Assembly: GCA_900548975.1 (NCBI GenBank)
Contig: URMS01000004.1
Coordinates: forward strand, 62,001 to 126,000
Origin: an uncultured Porphyromonadaceae bacterium
GTDB lineage: Bacteria; Bacteroidota; Bacteroidia; Bacteroidales; Muribaculaceae
Direction of reading: 5' to 3'
Length of the DNA stretch: 64,000 bases
Notes under the pieces: model-generated
What the model saw: the letters and a program-made list of their open reading frames with translations, nothing else
The model's database searches: none
What the model was told of the DNA's origin: nothing
Shown: positions 7,376 to 15,307 of the stretch, piece by piece
Layout of the letters: each line of letters starts with the position of its first letter
Numbering within the stretch: the first letter of the stretch is position 1
Made by a program: the position numbers and the translations under genes

Positions 7376-10132
7376 TTGCGACGATTATTAATATATCTTT
7401 CTGCTCTTGCAGCCATATGCGTGGCTTTCTCGGGTAAAGGCACATCGCGGCCCGACCTTCCCGACGGGGTTTTCGACTCCGTCGCGCCTGTGTCGGCACC
7501 AGCCATCATAGCCACCGACAGCGCCCCCGGCAACGACTCGGCCCTCGTGATACCGGCCGACAGCTCGCCGGCTGTCAACAGACAGATAGCCGCGGCACCC
7601 TCGAGGATGCGCTATACCAAGGTCGACCTCGACGCGCCCGTGCTATTCACCTCCTCCGACTCCATGCTCATAGTGCGCCGCGACTCGGCATTCATGTACG
7701 GCTCGAGTTCGGTGACTTACGGCGACATAAAGCTCGATGCCGCCCAGATAGAAATGGACCTGCACGACAACACCGTGTACGCCATAGGCCGCGAAGACTC
7801 CACCGGCGAGCTGCAGGGCAAACCGGTGTTCAGCCAGAGCGGCACCGACTACGAGGCCCGCACTATGCGCTACAACTTCAAGACAGAAAAAGGATATATC
7901 CGCGATGTGGTCACCCAGCAGGGCGAAGGCTACCTCACCGGCGGCCAGACTAAAAAAGACTCCACCGGATCTTTCTATATAGGTAACGGCCGCTACACCA
8001 CCTGCGACAACCACGATGACCCCCACTTCTACTTCCAGATGACCAAGGCCAAGGTCCAGCCGGGCAAAAACGTGGTCTTCGGCCCCACCTACATGGTTCT
8101 GGCCGGTCTGCCCCTGCCTCTGGCGCTGCCTTTCGGCTACTTCCCCTTCACCGACAGCTATGCCTCGGGCATCATCGTGCCTACCTTCGGCGATGACTAC
8201 AACCGCGGCTTCTATCTGCGCGACGGCGGCTACTACTTCGCCATAAACGACAATGTCGACCTGGCGCTCACCGGCGAAATATACACCAAGGGCTCGTGGG
8301 GCATCAACGCACGCTCGACCTACGCCCGGCGATACAAATACAACGGCAACTTCAGCCTCAGCTACCTCAAGACCATCCTCGGCGAAAAAGGCTCGCCCGA
8401 CCACTCGGTGCAGACCAACTTCCAGATACTGTGGAGCCACAGCCAGGACTCGAAGGCAAACCCCAACATGTCGCTCTCGGCGAGTGTAAACTTCACCACC
8501 TCGGGCTACACACGAAACGACCTCAACTCCTACTACTCGCCATCGTTCACCGAGAACACCAAGAGCTCGACCGTCAACATGACCTACCGCTTCCCCGGCA
8601 CGAAATGGAGCCTGTCGACAACCATGAACGTGAGCCAGCGCACACAGGACTCGACGCTGTCGGTATCGTTCCCCAACGTCACGGTGAGTATGTCGCAGCT
8701 CTACCCTTTCAAACGCAAAAAGGCGATCGGAGCCGAAAAATGGTATGAGAAGATAAAACTTTCCTACAGCGGTATATTGCAGAACTCGCTTACGGCCAAG
8801 CAGGACGAGTTTTTCAAGAAAAGTCTGATAAAAGACTGGCGAAACGGCATGAAACACAACGTGCCCATCTCCGCCACATTCAATCTCTTCAACTACTTCA
8901 ACCTCACGCCGTCCATCAACCTCACCGACCGCATGTACACCACCAAGGTGAACCGCAGCTGGGACCCCGAGCGCAACATCGAGGTAATGGACACCACTCA
9001 CAGCTTCTACAACGTGTGGGACTTCTCGGCTTCGATATCGCTCGACACCAAGCTCTACGGCTTCTTCCAGCCCATAGGCCCGCTGGGCAAGAAGATAAAG
9101 ATGATACGCCATGTCATGACGCCGTCGATATCGTTCAGCGGCAATCCCGACTTCTCGTCGCCCTTCTTCGGCTACTACGGCTCTTACAACTATGTCGACA
9201 CCCGCGGTCAGCAGCAGATACGCAAATTCAGCTACTTCCCCAACGCCCTCTTCGGCGTGCCCGGTCAGGGAAAATCGGGCTCGGTGAGCATGTCGCTCTC
9301 CAACAACCTGGAGATGAAGGTGAAATCGGACAACGACTCCATCGGCGAAAAGAAAATATCGCTTATCGAGAACCTCAACATTCAGGAAAGCTACAACTTC
9401 GCCGCCGACTCCCTCAACTGGAGCGACCTATCCACATCCATACTGCTGCGACTCACCAAGGGCTTCAACCTCAACCTCTCGGCCACCTGGGATGTGTATA
9501 CCTACGCCCTCAACGAAGCCGGCAACCCGGTGCGCGTCAACAAGACGCGTCTGGCCGCAGGCAAGGGCCTGGGACGACTCATGCGCACCGGCACATCGTT
9601 CTCATATACATTCAACAACGACACATTCAAGAAAAAAGGCACCAAGGACAAACCCGGCACCGACGGCCAGGACAACAACCAGAACAACTCCGGCGCCATG
9701 AACGAGCGCAACAACCGCGACCGCGAGAACGACACCGGCACCGAAATGAATGCCGACGGATATTCCAAATGGGAGGTGCCGTGGAGCCTGACACTCAACT
9801 ACTCGGTAAACTACGGCTACGGCTCATTCAACAAACAGAAGATGGAATACGACGGCCGCATAACCCAGAACCTGTCGTTCTCGGGCAACATACGGCCTAC
9901 GCCGAACTGGAACTTCTCGCTGTCGGCATCGTACAACTTCGACACCCACAAAATCGCGTACATGAACTGCAACATATCGCGCGATCTCCACTGCTTCTCC
10001 ATGAGCGCCAGCTTTGTGCCTGTGGGGCCGTATAAAAGCTACAACTTCCACATCGCTGTCAAATCGGCTATGCTCAGCGATCTGAAGTACGACAAGCGCT
10101 CCTCGATGACCAACGGTGTAAGCTGGTACTGA
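7376..10132 (+). CDS. lptD: LPS-assembly protein LptD
   Basis: Outer-membrane barrel that inserts lipopolysaccharide into the outer leaflet, 918 residues if started at TTG 7376. The frame is open to 7352, but that TTG lies inside the -7 box. Starting at 7376 leaves a compact signal peptide (basic start, then LLIYLSALAAICVAFSG). Next come a periplasmic OstA/LptA-like jellyroll (about 90-300, with YGDIKLDAAQIEMDL and GNGRYTTCDNHDDPHFYFQ) and a long aromatic-rich barrel to the C-terminus. A low-complexity Asn/Asp/Lys stretch near 760-800 (KKKGTKDKPGTDGQDNNQN) probably forms an extracellular or periplasmic loop. No ATG start is available near the N-terminus, which is unusual. Confidence 0.85.
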   Translation: MRRLLIYLSALAAICVAFSGKGTSRPDLPDGVFDSVAPVSAPAIIATDSAPGNDSALVIPADSSPAVNRQIAAAPSRMRYTKVDLDAPVLFTSSDSMLIVRRDSAFMYGSSSVTYGDIKLDAAQIEMDLHDNTVYAIGREDSTGELQGKPVFSQSGTDYEARTMRYNFKTEKGYIRDVVTQQGEGYLTGGQTKKDSTGSFYIGNGRYTTCDNHDDPHFYFQMTKAKVQPGKNVVFGPTYMVLAGLPLPLALPFGYFPFTDSYASGIIVPTFGDDYNRGFYLRDGGYYFAINDNVDLALTGEIYTKGSWGINARSTYARRYKYNGNFSLSYLKTILGEKGSPDHSVQTNFQILWSHSQDSKANPNMSLSASVNFTTSGYTRNDLNSYYSPSFTENTKSSTVNMTYRFPGTKWSLSTTMNVSQRTQDSTLSVSFPNVTVSMSQLYPFKRKKAIGAEKWYEKIKLSYSGILQNSLTAKQDEFFKKSLIKDWRNGMKHNVPISATFNLFNYFNLTPSINLTDRMYTTKVNRSWDPERNIEVMDTTHSFYNVWDFSASISLDTKLYGFFQPIGPLGKKIKMIRHVMTPSISFSGNPDFSSPFFGYYGSYNYVDTRGQQQIRKFSYFPNALFGVPGQGKSGSVSMSLSNNLEMKVKSDNDSIGEKKISLIENLNIQESYNFAADSLNWSDLSTSILLRLTKGFNLNLSATWDVYTYALNEAGNPVRVNKTRLAAGKGLGRLMRTGTSFSYTFNNDTFKKKGTKDKPGTDGQDNNQNNSGAMNERNNRDRENDTGTEMNADGYSKWEVPWSLTLNYSVNYGYGSFNKQKMEYDGRITQNLSFSGNIRPTPNWNFSLSASYNFDTHKIAYMNCNISRDLHCFSMSASFVPVGPYKSYNFHIAVKSAMLSDLKYDKRSSMTNGVSWY

Positions 10133-10172
10133 TTTTTTATCGGAAACGGTGTAACATTTGCCGTGCCTATGC

Positions 10173-10214
10173 GTCATATTAGAGAAAAGGACAGAAAACA
10201 TCCTCTAATATGAC
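10173..10214 (+). repeat. 12-bp inverted repeat at the start of the DUF2807 gene
   Basis: GTCATATTAGAG (10173-10184) and its exact complement CTCTAATATGAC (10203-10214) flank an 18-base A-rich loop. The right arm contains the first ATG (10210) of the next gene, so the hairpin could mask that codon or form a 5' leader structure for a start at 10228. Confidence 0.6.
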
Positions 10215-11010
10215 AAGCTATAAAAACATGAAAATTCTTTACTCTCTGGCCATCCTCGCGATGGCTACACTGCCAGCATGCGCGTCGCAGACTCTCAAAC
10301 CGAGCTCTAATATAGTGACCAAAACCGTGTCGATAAGCTCCTTCGACGAAATCGATGTATCGCGCGCCGATGTCATAGTACGTATAGGCACCCCAGACGG
10401 TACCGCAAAAATCAGCGCCCCCGACAACATCATCGACAAACTGAATATCGAGTGCCGCAAAGGTGAACTCACCATCGGCTACCCCTCGAAATACAATATC
10501 AACGGCAATGTACGCACCACCGTAGAGGTGACAGCCGCCTCGCTCAGCGAGATAGACGCTTCGCTGTCGTCGAAAGTCGAAGTCCGCGGCGTGATAGATA
10601 CCACAGAGAAACTCGACCTCCAGGCCGGCACATCGGCCACCATACTGCTGGGCAAAGTATCGGCCGCCAAATGCGACATCGAGTCGACGACATCGGGCAC
10701 CGTAAGCATACAGCAGCTCACAACCTCGGGGAAGACCGAAATCACCGTCACCACATCGGCCGACGCCAAAATCGGCAACCTCTCCTGCCGCATGCTCGAA
10801 GCCACAGCCACCACAAGCGGCGATATAGAGCTGAAAGGCGGCAAAACCGACCGTGCCGAATACACCGCCAACACATCGGGTTCCATCAACGCCTCCGCAC
10901 TCACCGCCACCACCGGCGAAGCCTTTGCCAACACCTCGGGCAGCATCAGGTGCAACATCAAAAACCCGACCGGCCTCACCTCCAACACCGGCGGCAGCAT
11001 AAAAAACTGA
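10210..11010 (+). CDS. DUF2807 (head GIN domain) lipoprotein
   Basis: Predicted lipoprotein of 266 residues. A hydrophobic leader ends in the lipobox LPAC, so it is likely anchored to an envelope membrane. The body is a repetitive beta-helix-like series rich in TTSG/NTSGS steps, as in the DUF2807 family (putative auto-transporter adhesin head domain), common and functionally undefined in Bacteroidetes. Translation may begin at 10210 or at ATG 10228, which gives the cleaner leader MKILYSLAILAMATLPAC. The first ATG is inside a hairpin arm. A strong terminator follows, so the gene appears monocistronic. Confidence 0.85.
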   Translation: MTSYKNMKILYSLAILAMATLPACASQTLKPSSNIVTKTVSISSFDEIDVSRADVIVRIGTPDGTAKISAPDNIIDKLNIECRKGELTIGYPSKYNINGNVRTTVEVTAASLSEIDASLSSKVEVRGVIDTTEKLDLQAGTSATILLGKVSAAKCDIESTTSGTVSIQQLTTSGKTEITVTTSADAKIGNLSCRMLEATATTSGDIELKGGKTDRAEYTANTSGSINASALTATTGEAFANTSGSIRCNIKNPTGLTSNTGGSIKN

Positions 11011-11040
11011 CGCAACCGCCGACATACATACTAACAAAAG

Positions 11041-11078
11041 GGAGCACGATCGCACAGGATCGTGCTCCTTTTGTTATA
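11041..11078 (+). terminator. Rho-independent terminator
   Basis: A perfect 11-bp stem GGAGCACGATC/GATCGTGCTCC with a six-base loop is followed by TTTTGTTAT. The A-run on the left side would also allow function on the other strand. Confidence 0.85.
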
Positions 11079-11168
11079 TCGCATGCAAAAGTTGTGATAT
11101 TCCATGTCATGAAACAAATTTGGCAACTTGCGACCGTTCTTAAACCGACTGAAAAAAATCTTTTTTTG

Positions 11169-11176
11169 TAGATTTG
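11169..11176 (+). promoter_or_regulatory. -7 box for the sugar permease/kinase pair
   Basis: TAGATTTG, 28 bases before the permease ATG. Confidence 0.55.
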
Positions 11177-11203
11177 CACAATCTAATTACCATTCGATAA
11201 ACT

Positions 11204-12379
11204 ATGTCACAAACAATTACTACTACCGATCGCAAAGCGTTCCTGCTGCAGATCGTCCCGGTGATGCTCTGTTTCTTCGCCAGGGGTTTCGTGGACCTTG
11301 TGGGAACGGCTTCCAACTACGTGCAGAAAGATCTCGGCCTCACCGACTCCCAGGCCAATCTGTTTCCGTCGCTCGTATTTTTCTGGTTCCTGATATTCTC
11401 GGTGCCCACCGGCATGCTCATGAACCGCATTGGCCGCAAAAAGACGGTTCTCGTGAGCCTTGTCATAACCGCAGTATCGCTTCTGGTGCCCATTGCGGGC
11501 GAGGACTACTATACTATGCTGGTGGCTTTCTCGCTTTTAGGCATAGGCAACGCCGTGATGCAGACTTCGCTCAATCCCCTTGTGAGCAACCTTATCAGCG
11601 GCGACAAACTGGCCTCGACGCTCACCTTCGGCCAGTTCGTCAAGGCCATCGCCTCCTTCCTGGCCCCGATTCTGGCGGCGTGGGGCGCCACTACATATCT
11701 GCCGACATTCGGTCTGGGCTGGCGTGCTCTCTTCGTTATCTATGCTGTGGTATGCTTCCTGTCGATATCGGCCCTGGCAGCCACCCCGATCGAAGAGGAA
11801 CGCCCCGACAAGGCCTCGGGCGTGGGCGAATGCCTCCGGCTGCTCGCCAGGCCCTTCGTACTGCTCTGTTTCGTGGGCATAATGTGCCATGTGGGCATCG
11901 ACGTGGGCACCAACACCACCGCGCCCAAGATTATAATGGAACGTCTCGGCCTTCCGCTCGAAGAAGCCGGATTCGCCATCAGCGTATACTTCATATTCCG
12001 CACCGCCGGCTGCTTCCTGGGGGCTTTCATACTCCGCACCGTGCCCGCGCGCATATTCTTCGGCATAAGCGTGGCCATGATGCTTGCCGCCATGGGCATG
12101 CTCATGGTGTGCGACTCGCTGACAGCCATCTATGCGGCACTGGGCCTGATAGGATTTGGCAACTCCAATATTTTCTCCGTTATCTTCTCGCAGGCCATAC
12201 TCTCGAACCCGACCGAGAAAAACGAAGTGTCCGGTCTGATGATCATGGGTCTCTTCGGCGGTACCGTTTTCCCGCTTGCCATGGGATTCGCAGCCGACGC
12301 TGTCGGGCAGGCCGGCGCAGTAGCCGTGATGACTCTCGGAGTGGCATATCTCCTTTACTACACCTTTAAAATCAAATAA
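11204..12379 (+). CDS. MFS sugar permease (FucP-like)
   Basis: Inner-membrane transporter of 391 residues with about twelve membrane helices. The MFS loop 2-3 motif appears as GMLMNRIGRKK, and NAVMQTSLNPLVSNL matches the conserved helix 4-5 region of the FucP/glucose-galactose group. It lies 14 bases before a PfkB sugar kinase, so the pair probably imports a hexose such as fructose by H+ symport and phosphorylates it. The exact sugar is inference. Confidence 0.9.
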   Translation: MSQTITTTDRKAFLLQIVPVMLCFFARGFVDLVGTASNYVQKDLGLTDSQANLFPSLVFFWFLIFSVPTGMLMNRIGRKKTVLVSLVITAVSLLVPIAGEDYYTMLVAFSLLGIGNAVMQTSLNPLVSNLISGDKLASTLTFGQFVKAIASFLAPILAAWGATTYLPTFGLGWRALFVIYAVVCFLSISALAATPIEEERPDKASGVGECLRLLARPFVLLCFVGIMCHVGIDVGTNTTAPKIIMERLGLPLEEAGFAISVYFIFRTAGCFLGAFILRTVPARIFFGISVAMMLAAMGMLMVCDSLTAIYAALGLIGFGNSNIFSVIFSQAILSNPTEKNEVSGLMIMGLFGGTVFPLAMGFAADAVGQAGAVAVMTLGVAYLLYYTFKIK

Positions 12380-12393
12380 ATACCATATACATC

Positions 12394-13278
12394 ATGACAA
12401 ACGACAACATAGTGGTCGGAATGGGCGAAGCCCTGTGGGACGTTCTGCCCGAAGGCAAAAAAATAGGCGGAGCACCGGCCAACTTCGCATACCATGTGTC
12501 GCAGTTCGGGCTGCCCAGCTGCGTGGTCAGCGCTGTCGGCGCCGACGCCCTCGGTCGTGAAATAGTAGAAAACTTCACCTCCAAGGGCCTTACCCATCTC
12601 TTGCCCGAAGTGCCCTACCCTACCGGTACCGTGCAGGTGGAAATCGACCAGGCAGGCATCCCCCAGTATGACATCAGGGAGAATGTGGCCTGGGACAATA
12701 TTCCTTTCACGCCGCAGCTCGAGGCACTCGCGCGACGCACCCGGGCGGTATGCTTCGGTTCGCTTGCCCAGCGCAATGTGGTGTCGCGCAACACAATCGG
12801 CAGCTTCCTCGACGCCATGCCCCGACGCGATGATAGCCTGGTGGTATTCGACGTGAACCTGCGCCAGGGCTTCTACAACAAGGAGATACTATGCGACTCG
12901 ATGTCGCGCTGCAACATACTGAAAATTAACGACGAAGAGCTCGTAGCCGTAAGCCGCATGTTCGGCTATCCCGGCATCGACCTGCAGGACAAATGCTGGA
13001 TACTGCTCGGCAAATATAATCTGAAGATGCTCATCCTCACCTGCGGCATCAACGGCAGCTACGTATTCACTCCCGGCAACATTTCGTTCATGCCCACACC
13101 CAAGGTCGAGGTCGCCGATACCGTCGGCGCAGGCGACTCCTTCACGGCCGCGTTCATAGCCAATATACTGAAAGGCAAACCGGTGGCCGAGGCCCATGCA
13201 AAAGCCGTGCAGACATCGGCCTTCGTGTGCACTAAAAACGGCGCCATGCCCGTACTTCCGGCCGAGCTCACCGACTGA
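12394..13278 (+). CDS. PfkB-family carbohydrate kinase, fructokinase-like
   Basis: Cytoplasmic sugar kinase of 294 residues. The N-terminal signature GEALWDVLPEGKKIGGAPANFAYH is replaced here in shorter view by GGAPANFAYHVSQFG, typical of fructokinases. The C-terminal PfkB motif DTVGAGDSFTAAF carries the catalytic Asp and anion hole. It is second in an operon with the upstream sugar permease, which supports a sugar-uptake role. No close transcription signal separates the two genes; a hairpin without a T-run follows. Confidence 0.88.
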   Translation: MTNDNIVVGMGEALWDVLPEGKKIGGAPANFAYHVSQFGLPSCVVSAVGADALGREIVENFTSKGLTHLLPEVPYPTGTVQVEIDQAGIPQYDIRENVAWDNIPFTPQLEALARRTRAVCFGSLAQRNVVSRNTIGSFLDAMPRRDDSLVVFDVNLRQGFYNKEILCDSMSRCNILKINDEELVAVSRMFGYPGIDLQDKCWILLGKYNLKMLILTCGINGSYVFTPGNISFMPTPKVEVADTVGAGDSFTAAFIANILKGKPVAEAHAKAVQTSAFVCTKNGAMPVLPAELTD

Positions 13279-13297
13279 GCCGCAGCCGACAAACACA

Positions 13298-13333
13298 TCT
13301 CCCGGCCTGCGCACTGCGCCGCGGGCCGGGAGA
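13298..13333 (+). terminator. GC-rich hairpin after the sugar kinase
   Basis: TCTCCCGGCC pairs exactly with GGCCGGGAGA around a 16-base loop. No T-run follows on the plus strand, so termination here is only a possibility. Confidence 0.4.
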
Positions 13334-13372
13334 AAACATGAAAGCGACGATTGCTCTTTCATTTTTTATGCT

Positions 13373-13380
13373 TACTTTTG
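13373..13380 (+). promoter_or_regulatory. -7 box for the GT2 gene
   Basis: TACTTTTG, 34 bases before the ATG at 13415. Confidence 0.5.
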
Positions 13381-13414
13381 TGAGCCTTTTTGAGGCAGCA
13401 ATATCGTCAACGAA

Positions 13415-14599
13415 ATGTACTTCTCACCCACAATATCATTTACGGCCCTTTGGCTCATAGGCGCATGCGCCCTGTGTGTGCTTGCGGTAGCCGCTTTCTA
13501 TTTCTTCCGTGTACGCACTGTGGTAAACTACCGGCGCCGCGCCGACGGCGAGCGTCCCGACAAGCCCGACTCCGACTATCTGCCGGCTTCGGTGATAATA
13601 TACTCGCAGGGCGATGCCGAAAATCTGCACGAGCTCCTCGAAGTGGTCCTCAACCAGGACTATCCGGCGGCCTACGAAGTTATTGTGGTGAACGAAGGCG
13701 AGGCATCCGATGTGCGCGACACCGTTGGCATGCTCCGCAACCGATATCCCAACCTCTATCTCACATTCACACCCGAAGGCGTGGTGAATCTGAGCCGTAA
13801 GAAGCTCGCGCTCACACTCGGCATCAAGGCCGCGCGCTACGATGTGGCCGTACTCACCACCACGGCGGCCACGGTGACATCGCCCCTGTGGCTGCGGCGC
13901 ATGACATGGCGCTTCGACAAGAACTCTCCCGCCGAAGTGGTGCTCGGGTTTGCAGCCGTCGACCCCGGCGAAGACTCCGCCCACGGCTGCCGGAGAAGGG
14001 CGTTCGACTTCGTGGCCGAAAGCGTACGCTGGCTTTCGGTGGCCATAGCGGGCAAACCGTTCCGCGGCACCGAGTACAACATAGCCTACCGCCGGTCTCT
14101 GTTCCTGAAAAACAAAGGATTCGCCCGCTCGCTCAATCTGCACTACGGCGACGACGATATCTTCATATCCGAAATCGCCAACAGGCACAACACCCAGGTA
14201 GAGCTGTCGGAGGATTCGATCGTTCTGCTGCGCGAAGGCAACCATCCGCGCCTGTTCAACGAGCGGGTGCTTCGGCGCATATTCACCGAGCGTTTCATCC
14301 GCCGCAAACCGCGCGTGCTCGTGCCCCTCACAGGCATATTGCAGATCGCAGCCATAGCCTGCGGAGCAGCAGCGGCCGTAATCGACTGGCCCAATCTTCA
14401 GGTCGCCGTTATCGCCGCGGTGCTTATAGTAGCCATGCTGGCTTTCGACATCGCCACATGGCGCAAAGCCATGAAAGCGCTCAAATCGCGCCCGCTGTGC
14501 ATCACCATTCCCTGGTTCGTGCTCACACACCCTCTGCGCCGGGGCATGGCGCGCCTGCACGCACGACTCGGCAAACAGAAAAAATATACCTGGGACTGA
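13415..14599 (+). CDS. Membrane-anchored family 2 glycosyltransferase
   Basis: Predicted GT-A transferase of 394 residues. An N-terminal membrane helix (about 8-28) precedes a GT2 catalytic domain (about 50-270) with PASVIIYSQGDAENL and, later, FRGTEYNIAYRRSLF and GDDDIFISEIANRH. The usual nucleotide-binding DxD step is weak: the expected acidic motif reads TTTAATVTSP. Two more membrane helices lie near 305-350. The acceptor is unknown; surface polysaccharide or lipid glycan is likely for this architecture. The last codons contain the terminator hairpin of the convergent rpiB gene. Confidence 0.85.
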   Translation: MYFSPTISFTALWLIGACALCVLAVAAFYFFRVRTVVNYRRRADGERPDKPDSDYLPASVIIYSQGDAENLHELLEVVLNQDYPAAYEVIVVNEGEASDVRDTVGMLRNRYPNLYLTFTPEGVVNLSRKKLALTLGIKAARYDVAVLTTTAATVTSPLWLRRMTWRFDKNSPAEVVLGFAAVDPGEDSAHGCRRRAFDFVAESVRWLSVAIAGKPFRGTEYNIAYRRSLFLKNKGFARSLNLHYGDDDIFISEIANRHNTQVELSEDSIVLLREGNHPRLFNERVLRRIFTERFIRRKPRVLVPLTGILQIAAIACGAAAAVIDWPNLQVAVIAAVLIVAMLAFDIATWRKAMKALKSRPLCITIPWFVLTHPLRRGMARLHARLGKQKKYTWD

Positions 14600-14609
14600 C
14601 CCAGGTATA
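14585..14609 (-). terminator. rpiB terminator inside the end of the GT2 gene
   Basis: TATACCTGGG and CCCAGGTATA form a perfect 10-bp stem with a five-base loop. On the minus strand it is followed by TTTTTCTGTTT. It covers the last codons and stop of the convergent glycosyltransferase gene. Confidence 0.75.
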
Positions 14610-14633
14610 AGACGTAAACGGTTTTATCCTGAT

Positions 14634-15098
14634 TTACTGGCAGCTATTGGTCACCGGCATCTTGGCTATGCGGCGTGCATGGCGTCCGCCCTCGAACTCG
14701 GTAGACAGGAACACGTCGAGAATCTCGAGCGCCAGTTCGGGCGATATGAAGCGCGCGGGGAGCACAAGCACATTGGCATCGTTGTGTGCGCGGGCCAGGC
14801 GAGCCAGTTCGGGAGTCCAGCACAGAGCCGCACGTATGCCCTGGTGCTTGTTGAGAGTCATGCCGATGCCGTTGCCGCTGCCGCAGATGGCGATACCGGG
14901 GTAATTCTCGCCTTTTTCGATTGCCACCGCGCAGGGATGCGCATAGTCGGCATAGTCGCAGCTTTCGGCGCTGTGTGTGCCGAAATCGCGGCATTCTATA
15001 CCTTTCGATTCAAGATAGCCTTCGATTATGCCTTTCAGCTCGTAACCGGCGTGGTCGCTGCATATTGCAGGAATAAGTCCCTCTTTCAAAATTGTCAT
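14634..15098 (-). CDS. rpiB: Ribose-5-phosphate isomerase B
   Basis: Interconverts ribose-5-phosphate and ribulose-5-phosphate in the pentose phosphate pathway; cytoplasmic, 154 residues. The family signature AICGSGNGIGMTLNK holds the catalytic Cys, and the N-terminal SDHAGYELK binds the phosphate sugar. ARAHNDANVLVLPARF is also typical of RpiB/LacAB. It is transcribed alone from a -7 box at 15170-15177 with a leader of about 65 bases. It ends at a terminator embedded in the neighbouring gene. Confidence 0.95.
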   Translation of the reverse strand: MTILKEGLIPAICSDHAGYELKGIIEGYLESKGIECRDFGTHSAESCDYADYAHPCAVAIEKGENYPGIAICGSGNGIGMTLNKHQGIRAALCWTPELARLARAHNDANVLVLPARFISPELALEILDVFLSTEFEGGRHARRIAKMPVTNSCQ

Positions 15099-15169
15099 AG
15101 CAGTATGTGTTTTAGCACGTTGTCATAGTGTTGCCGGACAAGCCGCTTCTCGCCGCGACTTATCCGTCA

Positions 15170-15177
15170 CAAAAATA
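15170..15177 (-). promoter_or_regulatory. -7 box for rpiB
   Basis: Reads TATTTTTG on the minus strand, 72 bases before the rpiB ATG. Confidence 0.5.
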
Positions 15178-15209
15178 AATAAAAAAACGCAATCGGCAAT
15201 AGCTAAGCT

Positions 15210-15251
15210 CCAAACGTTAAATAATGTCAGAATGGCAGATTTTACGTTTGG
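15210..15251. promoter_or_regulatory. Inverted repeat upstream of htpG
   Basis: CCAAACGT (15210-15217) and ACGTTTGG (15244-15251) are exact complements 26 bases apart. The element lies between rpiB and htpG, 57 bases before the htpG ATG. No perfect TAnnTTTG box is seen for htpG (nearest is CATATTTG at 15255-15262), so a regulator or alternative sigma factor may act here. Role inferred. Confidence 0.35.
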
Positions 15252-15307
15252 CATCATATTTGTAGATTGTTATGTATATAACAAACGAAACTAAAATAAT
15301 TCTCTAT

